Assembly: GCA_020638975.1 (NCBI GenBank)
Contig: JACKHN010000009.1
Location: 1-64,000 of the forward strand
Reading direction: 5' to 3'
Length of the DNA stretch: 64,000 nucleotides
DNA from: Planctomycetaceae bacterium
Lineage (GTDB): Bacteria; Planctomycetota; Planctomycetia; Pirellulales; Pirellulaceae
The notes beneath the pieces are model-generated. The model did not search any database. It worked only from the letters and a program-made list of their open reading frames with translations, and was not told the DNA's origin. Shown in pieces: positions 7,380-17,578 of the stretch (positions within the stretch are counted from its first letter, which is position 1; each line of letters opens with the position of its first letter). The position numbers were made by a program, and so were the translations under genes.

Positions 7380-9473
7380 ATGAACACCAGCGCCGACAAG
7401 TCGCCCGTCGAGCAACTACTCACACCGGTGCAATACCTCAAGGGTGTCGGACCGCAACGCGCCGAACTGCTCGAGCGACTTGGGCTACGACGCGCCGTCG
7501 ACCTGCTCTTTTTCTTCCCTCGCGGGTACCAAGACATGAGCGAACTGCGCGAGGTTCAGCAACTGGAAGAGAATGTGCCAGTCAGCGTTTGTGGCGTTGT
7601 CGAGGAGATTGACGAACGGAACACGGGGCCGGGGCGGTCAATGTTGGGAGTGCTGATCCGCCAAGAAACCCAGTTCCTCCGTTCGCTCTGGTTCAACCAG
7701 CCACACATGCGACAGAAATTCACCGTGGGACAACGCGTCCTGCTGTCGGGCAAGCCCCGATTGAATGGGTTGCGATGGGAGATGACGCATCCGCGCGTCG
7801 AAGTTCTTGCCGCAGGCGAAGATCCGCCCAGCGGTCGCATTCTGCCGACGTACGCACTCACCGAAGGACTCACACAACCCGCCATGCGGCGCATTGTCGG
7901 TGGCATCGCAGAATTGTATTCGGACTTCGTCGAAGAAGTGTTTCCGGCGTCGTTCCTCGCCGAGAAGAATTTGCTTCCAATTGGCGAGGCGTTACGACAG
8001 ATCCATGCGCCCGTCGGCAACAACCAACTAGAACTGGCTCGACGGCGGTTTATCTATCAAGAGCTCTTCTTCATGCAATTGGCTCTTCGCATGCGCCGTC
8101 ACAAGCTACAACTTGAGCAGCGATCCTCGTCGCTGCCCGCAACCGCCAAGATCGATGCCCGCATTCGTCGCTTGTTTCCGTTCGAGCTGACAGGAGATCA
8201 ACAGCAGGCAATTGCTGAGATCTCGCGAGACATGCAGTGCGAACATCCCATGAACCGCCTCCTGCAAGGCGATGTCGGCAGCGGCAAGACGGTCGTCGCC
8301 GAATACGCGATGCTATTGGCCGTCGCTCATCAACATCAGGCGGCTTTGATGGCTCCGACGGAGTTGCTCGCGCGCCAGCACGTCCGCACGCTGTCGAGAG
8401 ATCTGCGAGAAAGCCGTGTTCGTATCGCTTTGCTAACCGGATCGCTATCAGCCGCCGAACGGCGAACCACTTTGGAACAAATCGCGGCGGGCGAGATCGA
8501 CTTAATCATTGGTACCCATGCCATCGTCCAAGCCGACGTGCAATTCCAACGCCTCGGCCTCGTCATCATTGACGAGCAACATCGCTTTGGCGTGAACCAA
8601 CGAGCCGCCTTGCGGCAGGCCGGTCTTGATCCGCATTACTTGGTAATGACGGCGACTCCCATTCCACGAACAATTTCAATGACCTTGTTCGGAGACCTCG
8701 ACGTATCAACGCTTAAGCAAACGCCGCCGGGACGCCAAGCCGTTCACACGTACTTGGGCGAAGAAGGCCAACGTGCGAAGTGGTGGGAGTTCTTTCGCAA
8801 GAAGCTCCGCGAAGGTCGACAAGGTTACGTCATCGCGCCGCTGGTCGATGACTCAGCGGACCTCGAAGTGCAAAGTGTCGAGTCGGCCTACGAGAATCTT
8901 GCCAACGGTGAGTTGGAAGCGTTTCGTCTCGGTGTGCTTCACGGGCGTCAGAGTACGGAAGAAAAGGAAGCCATCATGCTGGCTTTCAATTCGGGTGAGA
9001 TTCAAGTCTTGGTCGCCACTTCGGTTGTCGAAGTCGGCATCGACGTGCCCAACGCCACGCTGATGACGATTGAAGGCGGCCAACGGTTTGGGCTCGCGCA
9101 GCTCCATCAACTCCGCGGACGTGTCAGTCGCGGATCGCATCCGGGGTACGTGTGCGTTTACGCGACCGCGAACTCCGACGAGGCGCAGCAGCGACTGCAA
9201 GCCTTCGTCCGCACGACCGACGGCTTTGAACTTGCCGAGTCCGATTTTCAGATGCGTGGCCCCGGCGACTTATTCAGCTTGAAGCAACACGGTCTGCCAC
9301 CCTTCCGCATCGCCGATCTCACTCGCGACAGCGAGGTGCTGGACGAGGCCCGAACCGACGCCCGACAGATGCTCGACGCGTCCCCGAACTTGGAAGCGGA
9401 GGAATTGCAACTGCTCAAGCAACGTGTGCTGTTGCGTTACGGCGGGGCAATGGAGTTGGGTGACGTCGGCTGA
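7380..9473 (+). CDS. recG: ATP-dependent DNA helicase RecG
   Basis: RecG remodels stalled replication forks and Holliday junctions. The 697-residue protein has the family's usual length and order: an N-terminal helix-hairpin-helix-like segment YLKGVGPQRAELL, a wedge/OB domain to about residue 160, Walker A GDVGSGKTVVA at about 299, the DEQH-type box IIDEQHRFG, MTATPIPRT (motif III), a second helicase domain with VVEVGIDVPNA, and LRGRVSRG (motif VI). Its final 37 bases overlap the end of a convergent glycosyltransferase gene. The ATG at 7380 is the only reasonable start. Confidence 0.95.
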   Translation: MNTSADKSPVEQLLTPVQYLKGVGPQRAELLERLGLRRAVDLLFFFPRGYQDMSELREVQQLEENVPVSVCGVVEEIDERNTGPGRSMLGVLIRQETQFLRSLWFNQPHMRQKFTVGQRVLLSGKPRLNGLRWEMTHPRVEVLAAGEDPPSGRILPTYALTEGLTQPAMRRIVGGIAELYSDFVEEVFPASFLAEKNLLPIGEALRQIHAPVGNNQLELARRRFIYQELFFMQLALRMRRHKLQLEQRSSSLPATAKIDARIRRLFPFELTGDQQQAIAEISRDMQCEHPMNRLLQGDVGSGKTVVAEYAMLLAVAHQHQAALMAPTELLARQHVRTLSRDLRESRVRIALLTGSLSAAERRTTLEQIAAGEIDLIIGTHAIVQADVQFQRLGLVIIDEQHRFGVNQRAALRQAGLDPHYLVMTATPIPRTISMTLFGDLDVSTLKQTPPGRQAVHTYLGEEGQRAKWWEFFRKKLREGRQGYVIAPLVDDSADLEVQSVESAYENLANGELEAFRLGVLHGRQSTEEKEAIMLAFNSGEIQVLVATSVVEVGIDVPNATLMTIEGGQRFGLAQLHQLRGRVSRGSHPGYVCVYATANSDEAQQRLQAFVRTTDGFELAESDFQMRGPGDLFSLKQHGLPPFRIADLTRDSEVLDEARTDARQMLDASPNLEAEELQLLKQRVLLRYGGAMELGDVG

Positions 9474-11122
9474 TCGTCGAGCGGAGTTACGTGATCGTCG
9501 ATTTCGCAGAGAACGACAAGGAAGATACCAACCTGATCGAACTGTTTCTCGTCATGCACAACCGCTTCCTGACGCCCCATTGGCGTCGCCTTTGCAAATG
9601 ACTTGACGACTCGTTCAGCACAACGCTCTCGCGTGGTCTTCGAACCATTGATGATGAACCAAGCAGAGCCAGACGCCTCCACCAGTTCGACATCTTTCGT
9701 CGTCAGTGTGCCCGCGTCTCGCGTCGTCAGGGGCCGAATCTCGCCCGCAGGCCGGTCGACTCGATAGATGGTTGCGACCGGCGAGGCACAATACGCTCGG
9801 AGCAACTCGCTACTGTCCGATCCAAGCCGATCAGCTTCAAGCAGGCCGCTACGCACGAAGACTGGCGAATCCCAGGTTCGATTGTCGCTCACGTAACGGA
9901 CCGCATCACACCAATTCTCAGCACGATCGACAAACAATCGGCCATCGTATCGTAACTGCTGGATCATGCCGCTTGAGTAGACTGCATAGCCAACGATGAT
10001 GCCTGCGGCGATGGCTTGTCGTTTTCGGCCTCGGCAAACAGCAACACAAATGCCCGCCAACAGGATTGGAGCCAACGCCGCGCCGATCACGTACCGTCCG
10101 AGGTAAAGCCTCGCGACATCGGTGACAGTCAGTAGCCATACGATCGCAAGTGGCGTTACGAACCAGCAGGCGAGCAGAACTGTCACCGTCACGCTCCGTC
10201 GTGACGCGTCTGATTCGCGGACGTTGGCACAATTTTCGGACATCGTCTTGAGGACGGACCCGGACTTGCCAGGCTCATCACGGCGGAGCGTGATGGCGAC
10301 ATTGAAGGCACTCACTAGCAAACACACGATCAAGGGCACGGCAATATAGCTGCCCAAGGAAAACCAATAGACAGGAAGCCACAGCGCCGTATCGTTAATG
10401 AACGACGCCCACGCCGTGCGTCGCGAACCGACATCCAGAACATGAAGGGCAACGGGGAGCGTCATTGCCGCTACACACAACAGATCAACGGCCATCGCTC
10501 GCCATTTGTACGCACACTCGTTCTTACGATACGCCCCTCGAACCAACAAATAGACGACTTCCCCGGCCACCAGCAAGATCGCCGTGTAGTGCAAATAGAA
10601 GAGCAAGGCCGTTGAAGCTACAAAGATCACTCGTCGCTTAACCGATACTCCTGCCTGAAGTCGCCAGAAATCCAGAAGTTGAATCGCGGCAACCAGCTGA
10701 ACGCACGCGTAGGGTCTCGCCTCGGTTGAATAGAACAAAAAGTTGTGATCCAGCGCCGCCAGCGCCGCACAAGCCATCGCGGCGACGCGTGAGCGAGTGA
10801 ACTCGACCGCTACTCCATAGGCAAGCACTACCAGCCCGACACCAGCCATCAGCGAAGGCAACCGCAACGCCCATTCACTCATCCCGAACAGTGATGTCGT
10901 TGCCCAAGGCAGATAGAAGTACAACGGGCTTTGATTGCCGATCTGGGCTCGTTCCACAATCTCGCCAATTCCGCCCGACACCACCCACGCCGAATGCAGT
11001 TCATCGAGCCAGAGCGATTCGTTGATCTGCCATAAGCGGAGAAGGGTCGCCACGACAATGATCGGCAGTATTGGCCAATGATCGCGCAACGAGATGGGGC
11101 GAGCGGTCGGAAGCTCATCCAT
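9437..11122 (-). CDS. GT39/ArnT-like polytopic membrane glycosyltransferase
   Basis: A 561-residue protein with about ten hydrophobic segments. The first segment is followed by the loop NESLWLDELHS, whose acidic pair matches the catalytic loop of GT39/GT83 (PMT/ArnT) enzymes that use polyprenyl-phosphate sugars outside the cytoplasmic membrane. STEARPYA in the second loop also fits this fold. Start: ATG 11122, 11 bases downstream of the sulfatase stop region; an upstream GTG/ATG at 11167 would overlap the sulfatase and add a basic segment. It is the third gene of the metH-sulfatase run. The acceptor (lipid, protein or glycan) cannot be told from the sequence. Confidence 0.8.
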   Translation of the reverse strand: MDELPTARPISLRDHWPILPIIVVATLLRLWQINESLWLDELHSAWVVSGGIGEIVERAQIGNQSPLYFYLPWATTSLFGMSEWALRLPSLMAGVGLVVLAYGVAVEFTRSRVAAMACAALAALDHNFLFYSTEARPYACVQLVAAIQLLDFWRLQAGVSVKRRVIFVASTALLFYLHYTAILLVAGEVVYLLVRGAYRKNECAYKWRAMAVDLLCVAAMTLPVALHVLDVGSRRTAWASFINDTALWLPVYWFSLGSYIAVPLIVCLLVSAFNVAITLRRDEPGKSGSVLKTMSENCANVRESDASRRSVTVTVLLACWFVTPLAIVWLLTVTDVARLYLGRYVIGAALAPILLAGICVAVCRGRKRQAIAAGIIVGYAVYSSGMIQQLRYDGRLFVDRAENWCDAVRYVSDNRTWDSPVFVRSGLLEADRLGSDSSELLRAYCASPVATIYRVDRPAGEIRPLTTRDAGTLTTKDVELVEASGSAWFIINGSKTTRERCAERVVKSFAKATPMGRQEAVVHDEKQFDQVGIFLVVLCEIDDHVTPLDDQPTSPNSIAPP

Positions 11123-11132
11123 CGAACCGTGC

Positions 11133-12629
11133 CTAACTCTGCGGCGGCACAGGCCAGTGCCGGCCACGCTGCAGCGAAAGCGTCCGATCCGGGGGGCCGG
11201 TGTCGGAGTCTTGGGGCAATCCTGCCAAGCATCCGTCGTTCAACCAAGCCGAATCGTCTCCATACAGTTCGGCAACAAGTAACTTAGTCAGTCGCTCGCG
11301 AACTTCAGCGAACTGCGTTGACTCGCTGAGATCCGTTTGCTCGTGAGGATCGGCAACAAGGTCAAACAACTGCATTCGATTGCCATAGGCGTAGTAAATC
11401 AATTTATACTGTCCGGCATGAATCATGCGAGTTGCTTCCGCTCGTTCGCCATACTCGCCATAGAGATACTCGCGTTGTCGATCACCAACCATCGACAAGC
11501 CGTCCATCGATTCGGGTCGCCCGACACCAGCCAGATCAAGCAGCGTCGGCATGACGTCTTGCAAGCCAACCAACCGATTGTCGGTTCGCTGGTAGCCGAC
11601 TCGATCATCGTCATCGCATCCCACCAGCAACATCGGAATGTTGGCAGAACCTTCGTAGAACAATCGCTTCGCCCACATACCGTGATCGCCCAGCATGTCG
11701 CCGTGGTCGGCAGTAAAGAGAATGATCGTGTTGTCGAGCACTCCCTCTTCGCGGAGCGTTCCGATGACCACTCGCAACTGATGGTCGATATGTGTGCAGA
11801 GAGCATAGAACGCCCGGCGAGCCGTCTGGATAAAACGAGCATCGTAGCGATCGCTGTCGATCAACCGATTATTCATCCGGGCCGGCATCTCGTGCGGTTG
11901 GCACTTCCAATTGCCGACTACAGGATCACCAGGATCGACATCGCGGTACATGTCGAGATAACACTGCAACGGTGCGATGGGCGGATGCGGATGCGTATAA
12001 GAGAGATACCAGAATCCAGGCCGTGTCGGATCACGACGTTGAATCATGCGGGCCATCTCACGCGTGGTCCAATTCGTGACGTGATGCTCTTCGGCGAGGT
12101 GCCACGGTCGCGACACATAGTCGTTGTTGCTCATGCCGTGCAGGAACTGCTGGCCGACGAGACCTTGTTCGCCGAGATAGATCTCGTAGTCGTCAGTCGG
12201 GCCGTATTGCGGTCGTCCTTCCTCACACAGAATTACATCATCGAACCCAATTCGCGCCCTAGGCGGATAGACATGCAGCTTTCCGACAGCGTACGTTTGA
12301 TATCCCGCGCCGCGGAATGTCTCGGCAATCGTGGGAATGCTTGGCATACGCAGTTCGGTTTGAAAGCTGCGATCGCCGTGAGTTCGCGGCGCAGTCCCGG
12401 TCAGAAGCGACCTGCGAGCGGGGATACAGACTGGGCATTCCGAATAAGCATTTGTAAATCGTGTACCGCTACGAGCGAGCTGATCCAAGGTCGGCGTTTG
12501 AATCGACGGATGCCCCGCCACGCCAAGCAGCGAAGCCGGCCAATGGTCGGTCGTAATCAGCAACACATTCGGCTGGTTCGTCGGATTCGCAGCACGAGGC
12601 GATTGTGCCTTGATCGGATCGTGAATCAT
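11133..12629 (-). CDS. Type I (formylglycine) sulfatase
   Basis: A 498-residue member of the arylsulfatase/alkaline phosphatase superfamily. Residues 20-30 hold the metal-binding start PNVLLITTDHW, and CIPAR at 68-72 is the CxPxR signature in which Cys68 is converted to formylglycine by FGE. FTADHGDMLGDHGMWAK supplies the second metal-binding cluster. No signal peptide is visible at the N-terminus, so the site of action is uncertain. The start ATG overlaps the metH stop (ATGA), so translation is probably coupled. Planctomycetes carry many sulfatases for sulfated polysaccharides; the substrate here is unknown. Confidence 0.9.
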   Translation of the reverse strand: MIHDPIKAQSPRAANPTNQPNVLLITTDHWPASLLGVAGHPSIQTPTLDQLARSGTRFTNAYSECPVCIPARRSLLTGTAPRTHGDRSFQTELRMPSIPTIAETFRGAGYQTYAVGKLHVYPPRARIGFDDVILCEEGRPQYGPTDDYEIYLGEQGLVGQQFLHGMSNNDYVSRPWHLAEEHHVTNWTTREMARMIQRRDPTRPGFWYLSYTHPHPPIAPLQCYLDMYRDVDPGDPVVGNWKCQPHEMPARMNNRLIDSDRYDARFIQTARRAFYALCTHIDHQLRVVIGTLREEGVLDNTIILFTADHGDMLGDHGMWAKRLFYEGSANIPMLLVGCDDDDRVGYQRTDNRLVGLQDVMPTLLDLAGVGRPESMDGLSMVGDRQREYLYGEYGERAEATRMIHAGQYKLIYYAYGNRMQLFDLVADPHEQTDLSESTQFAEVRERLTKLLVAELYGDDSAWLNDGCLAGLPQDSDTGPPDRTLSLQRGRHWPVPPQS

Positions 12630-15600
12630 GATGGTTCATAACCAAGATTCGGCGATAGCCAGCGTTCGATTTCTTCGAGCGACATGCCCTTGCGCTGAGC
12701 GTAGCTCTCCACCTGATCCTTTGTGAGGCGATCCACCGCAAAGTATCTTGCCTCGGGATGCGCGAAGTACAAGCCGCTGACGCTGGCTGCTGGCAACATG
12801 GCGAAGTGTTCGGTTAATGCCATGCCGGTCGTGGCTTCGGCGTCGAGCAGGTCGAAGATCGTACGCTTCTCCGTGTGGTCCGGACATGCCGGATAACCGG
12901 GGGCCGGGCGGATGCCTCGGTACTTTTCGGCGATGAGGTCGTCGCTGGACAACGACTCGCTCGCGCCAAAGCCCCAATCGTTGCGAGCCTGTTTGTGCAG
13001 AAGTTCGGCGAATGCCTCCGCCAATCGATCGGCGAGGGCTTTCACCATGATCGAGTTGTAATCATCGTGATCGGCGTCGTACTTCGCACACAGTTCAGCC
13101 GTACCCAGGCCAGTCGTCACGCAAAACGCGCCGATATAGTCCTGACGTCCCGAATCAACCGGGGCGATGTAATCCGCTAAGCAACGATAGTCTCGCTGCC
13201 CTTTGCGTTCCCACTGCTGCCGCAACATGTGTATGCGAGTTAACTCCTCGCCGCGTTGCTCGTCTTTGTAGAGCACAATGTCGTCGCCCTCCGACGCGGC
13301 TGGCCAGAAGCCATACACGGCATTCGCCTTGAGCAGCTTCTTTTCGATGATCTCGTTCAGTAGCGACTTGGCATTATCAAACAACTCGCGGGCCACTTCC
13401 CCCACCGTCGCATCTTCTAAGATCTGCGGATATTTGCCTTTCAGCTCCCATGTCATGAAGAACGGCGACCAATCGATGTACTTGGCGATCTCGGCGAGCG
13501 AGTAATCGGACAAGACGCGTGTTCCAGTGAACGAGGGTTTATCAATTTCTACCGTAGCCCAATCGGTCTGAAAGCGATTCTCGCAAGCTTCGGCGTACGG
13601 CACCAGCTTCGCTTGTCGCTTCTCGTACGATTCGACGAGTTGCTGATGTCGCGTAGTGTTCTCCGCAATGAATGCATCGCGCCGATCCTGGCTAAGCAAA
13701 CTTTCTACAACGCCGACACAGCGAGACGCGTCCAGCACATGGACCGTGGGAGACTTATACTGGGGAGCAATCCGTACCGCCGTATGCTTCGCACTGGTTG
13801 TCGCACCACCGACCAACAAGGGAATCGTAAAACCTTGCCTTTGCATCTCGCGGGCGTTGTGAACCATCTCGTCAAGGCTGGGTGTAATCAACCCGGACAG
13901 CCCAATCATGTCGACTCCCTGCTCGACGGCTGTCTTCAAGATCTTCTCGCAAGACACCATCACGCCGAGATCAATCACTTCGTAGTTATTACAGCCCAAC
14001 ACGACGCCGACGATGTTCTTGCCGATATCGTGAACGTCACCTTTCACGGTCGCCATCAGGATCTTGCCGCGAGCCGACTGGGCCTGCGTTCCGGCTTCGA
14101 TCTTCTCTTGCTCCATGAACGGCAACAGGTAAGCCACCGCCTTCTTCATGACGCGTGCGGATTTGACGACTTGCGGTAGAAACATCTTTCCGGCACCAAA
14201 CAAATCGCCCACCACCGACATGCCCGCCATCAACGGACCTTCGATGATTTGCAAGCAACGATCGTAGTGCTGACGAGCCTCTTCGGTATCCGCTTCGATG
14301 TACTTGTCGATCCCTTTTACCAAGGCGTGTTTGAGCCGCTCCTGAAACGAAGTCTCGCGCCAACTGAGATCTTCTTCTTTCGCCTTCTTGCCACTCTTGC
14401 CCTTGAGACCCTCGGCGAAGTCGACCAAACGTTCGGTTGCGTCATCTCGGCGATTGAGCAAGACATCTTCGACCCGCTCCAGCAACTCTTTGTTAATCTC
14501 TTCGTAGACTTCTAGCTGACCGGCGTTGACGATGCCCATGTCCATGCCCGCATGAATCGCGTGGTACAGGAATGCGGAATGCATCGCTTCGCGGACGATA
14601 TCGTTGCCGCGGAACGAGAACGAAATGTTACTCACACCGCCGGACACCTTAGCACCGGGGCACTCTCGCTTGATCAGTGCCGTTGCCTCGATGAAGTTCA
14701 CGGCGTAGTTATTGTGTTCGTCAATTCCCGTGGCGACCGTCAAGATGTTGGGATCGAAGATAATGTCTTCCGGTGGAAAGCCAACTTCGTTGGTCAACAA
14801 ATCGAACGCACGTTTGCAAATCCGTACTTTTTCATCGGTCTCCGTCGCCTGGCCTTGTTCATCGAACGCCATCACGACGGTTGCGGCACCATAGCGGCGG
14901 ACGAGCTTTGCGCGGCGCAGGAACTCTGCCTCGCCGTCCTTCAAGCTGATCGAGTTGACGATCGCTTTGCCTTGCACGCACTTTAAGCCCGCCTCGATGA
15001 TCTCCCACTTGGAACTGTCGATCATGATCGGTACACGACAGATATCCGGCTCGGCGGCAATCAAGTTCAGGAATCGCGTCATGGCCTCGATGCCGTCGAG
15101 CAAGTCCGCATCCATATTGATGTCGATAATGCTGGCACCGCCGATGACTTGATCACGAGCGACATCGAGTGCTTCGTCGTACTTGTCCTCATTGATCAGC
15201 CGTTCGAACCGCTTCGATCCGGTCACATTCGTCCGCTCGCCGATCATGATGAAGTTGGTTTCGGGGCGAAGTGTCAGTGCTTCCTGGCCGCTCAACCGCG
15301 TGCGACCTTCGATCTTGGGTCGCTGGCGCGGCGTAACGCCTTCGACCATCTTGGCGAAGGCACGGATGTGGTCGGGTGTCGTACCACAGCATCCGCCCAG
15401 CACGTTCAGCCAGCCGTTCTCGACGAATTCGCGAAGCGTCTCGGCCATCATCTCGGGAGTCTGATCAAAGCCCCCCATCTCGTTCGGCAAACCGGCATTG
15501 GGATGGCACGTAATATAGACGGGAGCGATTCGCGACAGCTCTTCGACATAGGCACGCATCTTTTCAGGGCCGAGCGCACAATTAATTCCGACTCCGGTCA

Positions 15601-16336
15601 AATCAAAGTGCGAAACCGAATTCCAAAACGCCTCGATCGTTTGTCCTGACAGCGTTCGCCCGGCGTCGTCGGTGATCGTCACCGAGGCAATTACCGGCAA
15701 CTCGACACCGTGATCGTCAAAGTACTTTGAGATTGCAAATAGACAGGCTTTGAGGTTGAGCGTGTCGAAAGTCGTCTCAGGAAACAGGATGTCGACGCCG
15801 CCTTCGACCAAAGCTGCAACTTGCTGGTAGTAGGAGTCAACGTGCTGGTCAAAGGTAACGGCTCGGAAGCCGGGGTCTTCGACCTTAGGCGACATTGACG
15901 TTGTTTTGGCTGTCGGGCCGATCGATCCAGCGACGAGTCTTGGCTTGTCCGGCGTGAGGGCTGTGAACTCGTCCGCCGCCTGTCGAGCGCAGGCACAGGC
16001 AGCCAGATTGATCTCGCGGACCAACTCCAAAGGCAAGCCGAACTCTTCCATGCCGATCGGGCTGGCACCAAAGGTATTCGTCTCGATGATGTCGGCTCCC
16101 GCCTCCAGATACATCCGATGGACTTCGGTCAGTTTGTCTGGGTGGGTCAACGCGACAATATCGACAAAGTTCTTTAGATCCTTGTGATGGTTGGCGAACC
16201 GCTCGCCACGCATCGTGACTTCGTCGATCCCCAGTGAAAAGATCATTGTCCCCATCGCCCCGTCGAGAATGAGAATCCGTTGGGCGAGAAGTTCCTCGAG
16301 TTGTTGGCGAGTGTTCACAGGCGTTGCTAGCGACAT
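12626..16336 (-). CDS. metH: Cobalamin-dependent methionine synthase
   Basis: MetH transfers a methyl group from methyltetrahydrofolate through cobalamin to homocysteine. The 1236-residue protein has all modules: a homocysteine domain (about 1-330) with zinc ligands in NCALGP and GGCCGTTP, a pterin domain (about 355-620) with NFIMIGERTNVTGS, a cobalamin cap, a B12 domain with DVHDIGKNIV (DxHxxG ligand His), and an AdoMet reactivation domain with RPAPGYPACPDHTEK. The ATG at 16336 is preceded by AAGGA at good spacing. It heads an operon with a sulfatase and a glycosyltransferase. I looked for a cobalamin or SAM riboswitch in 16337-16630 and saw none. Confidence 0.97.
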   Translation of the reverse strand: MSLATPVNTRQQLEELLAQRILILDGAMGTMIFSLGIDEVTMRGERFANHHKDLKNFVDIVALTHPDKLTEVHRMYLEAGADIIETNTFGASPIGMEEFGLPLELVREINLAACACARQAADEFTALTPDKPRLVAGSIGPTAKTTSMSPKVEDPGFRAVTFDQHVDSYYQQVAALVEGGVDILFPETTFDTLNLKACLFAISKYFDDHGVELPVIASVTITDDAGRTLSGQTIEAFWNSVSHFDLTGVGINCALGPEKMRAYVEELSRIAPVYITCHPNAGLPNEMGGFDQTPEMMAETLREFVENGWLNVLGGCCGTTPDHIRAFAKMVEGVTPRQRPKIEGRTRLSGQEALTLRPETNFIMIGERTNVTGSKRFERLINEDKYDEALDVARDQVIGGASIIDINMDADLLDGIEAMTRFLNLIAAEPDICRVPIMIDSSKWEIIEAGLKCVQGKAIVNSISLKDGEAEFLRRAKLVRRYGAATVVMAFDEQGQATETDEKVRICKRAFDLLTNEVGFPPEDIIFDPNILTVATGIDEHNNYAVNFIEATALIKRECPGAKVSGGVSNISFSFRGNDIVREAMHSAFLYHAIHAGMDMGIVNAGQLEVYEEINKELLERVEDVLLNRRDDATERLVDFAEGLKGKSGKKAKEEDLSWRETSFQERLKHALVKGIDKYIEADTEEARQHYDRCLQIIEGPLMAGMSVVGDLFGAGKMFLPQVVKSARVMKKAVAYLLPFMEQEKIEAGTQAQSARGKILMATVKGDVHDIGKNIVGVVLGCNNYEVIDLGVMVSCEKILKTAVEQGVDMIGLSGLITPSLDEMVHNAREMQRQGFTIPLLVGGATTSAKHTAVRIAPQYKSPTVHVLDASRCVGVVESLLSQDRRDAFIAENTTRHQQLVESYEKRQAKLVPYAEACENRFQTDWATVEIDKPSFTGTRVLSDYSLAEIAKYIDWSPFFMTWELKGKYPQILEDATVGEVARELFDNAKSLLNEIIEKKLLKANAVYGFWPAASEGDDIVLYKDEQRGEELTRIHMLRQQWERKGQRDYRCLADYIAPVDSGRQDYIGAFCVTTGLGTAELCAKYDADHDDYNSIMVKALADRLAEAFAELLHKQARNDWGFGASESLSSDDLIAEKYRGIRPAPGYPACPDHTEKRTIFDLLDAEATTGMALTEHFAMLPAASVSGLYFAHPEARYFAVDRLTKDQVESYAQRKGMSLEEIERWLSPNLGYEPS

Positions 16337-16630
16337 GACTTTCCTTAAATGAGGATTCAGCGATCGACGGTCAGCGGTCAGCTTTTTTTAGAGATACGAA
16401 AGCTGACAGCTAATCCCTGACAGCCGACCACTCAACCACGAGCTGGAATATCCCAAATAGCCGAATTTGCCGCAATATCACGGCCCGCACAGATGGAGAC
16501 CTTGGGGTCTCATTACGTTCACAGCTTTCTGGATTATCTAACCGTTAAAGTTTACCTGAGACTAAAGATCGCTACGACCGGTACCGATAACGGAGGTACT
16601 TCCTTTACTACAGTCACATGGGATTTTGCC
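16337..16630. other. Divergent intergenic region, metH and membrane-protein gene
   Basis: This stretch of about 290 bases holds the start regions of two divergent transcripts. It contains AGCTGACAGC-type short repeats near 16372-16432 and no recognisable riboswitch, tRNA or small gene. A frame runs from 16493, but its first 46 residues look like chance coding. Confidence 0.4.
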
Positions 16631-17578
16631 ATGAGTACCGCTGCGCATGAACCACGCCGAGTTGGCCCACGTCGAGCCGACTCGCCATCCGGAAGCAAAG
16701 TCACGCCACGTCGCAACGCCGCGGATGTTAACGAACCGGGTGGGGTTCAATACGACAGCGATGAGATCCCCGTGCTGATTCGGCTGCCCGATCTGCGGAC
16801 CGTGGGTGCTGCCGAGTCTCCCAGCACCACAGCCGCGCAGCAGAAAAAGCATCGGATCGATCGTCCAAGTGCGAATAAGCAAACGCAGTCCCTGCATAAG
16901 AGCGAGAAGGTCAGCAAGAAGCCCCTGCCACAACAAGCTGGTCACAACAAGCTAGTAATTGCAGGTGTGATCGGCGGTCTCTTGGTCCTCGCCTTGTTGT
17001 TCTTATTCAACAGTGGCTCCAAGCAACCCATCGAGCAGGACGGATGGGCCAACCAGGATATAGAAATATCGATTGAAGAGCCCGAACTCGCCGTTTCGTC
17101 CGGCGTGGAAACGCCTAAGCTCTCTCCGCCACCTCCGGCGCCAACGACCTTCGAATATGGAACTCCTGATAACAGCCAAGAGCAGTTCGCTAGCAGCGAG
17201 TCCGAACAACTACCGCTAAAGAGTCCCTACTACGAAGCTGCCCAAAAGCCCCTGCAAACGCAACTACTCGCACCGCAAAGCGATCAATCAAGCATCGCAG
17301 CGTGGCCTTCCGAAGAGACGATGGGAGCGTCAGTGCCAGCTCAGCCAGCACCAGCAGATCTCTGGCCCGGAGAAAGACTGACCGCGGAACAAGGTGGATA
17401 CCAATACCCACCCACAAACTCGCCTAGCGAAAGAGACTACCAATCGAGTAGATATCCATCTCAGACAGACACCTACCGAATGGGCAAGCTAGATACCGAT
17501 CGTCCGCAAGCAGTCCAGCGAGATCGCAACGGCATCTTGGATGGAAACATCGCTATCCCCGACACCAAACTCCAATGA
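16631..17578 (+). CDS. Single-pass membrane protein of unknown function
   Basis: From ATG 16631 the protein has 315 residues. The first 100 are basic and polar, a single membrane segment LVIAGVIGGLLVLALLFLF lies near residues 104-122, and the rest is a Pro/Gln/Ser-rich region that probably lies outside the cytoplasm with no obvious folded domain. Its stop overlaps the ATG of the following P-loop gene, so the two are translated together. This resembles split Wzz/Wzc-type pairs in layout, but no Wzz domain is visible. The longer start at 16493 adds a tail unlike the rest of the protein. Confidence 0.6.
   Translation: MSTAAHEPRRVGPRRADSPSGSKVTPRRNAADVNEPGGVQYDSDEIPVLIRLPDLRTVGAAESPSTTAAQQKKHRIDRPSANKQTQSLHKSEKVSKKPLPQQAGHNKLVIAGVIGGLLVLALLFLFNSGSKQPIEQDGWANQDIEISIEEPELAVSSGVETPKLSPPPPAPTTFEYGTPDNSQEQFASSESEQLPLKSPYYEAAQKPLQTQLLAPQSDQSSIAAWPSEETMGASVPAQPAPADLWPGERLTAEQGGYQYPPTNSPSERDYQSSRYPSQTDTYRMGKLDTDRPQAVQRDRNGILDGNIAIPDTKLQ

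Noticed and set aside
11337..12641. 434-residue open frame on the plus strand
   Set aside because: It runs antisense to the sulfatase, whose CxPxR and metal motifs are intact. The antisense frame has no domain, signal or ribosome-binding site.
16337..16630. Possible cobalamin or SAM riboswitch upstream of metH
   Set aside because: No conserved box or stem order was recognisable on the minus strand.
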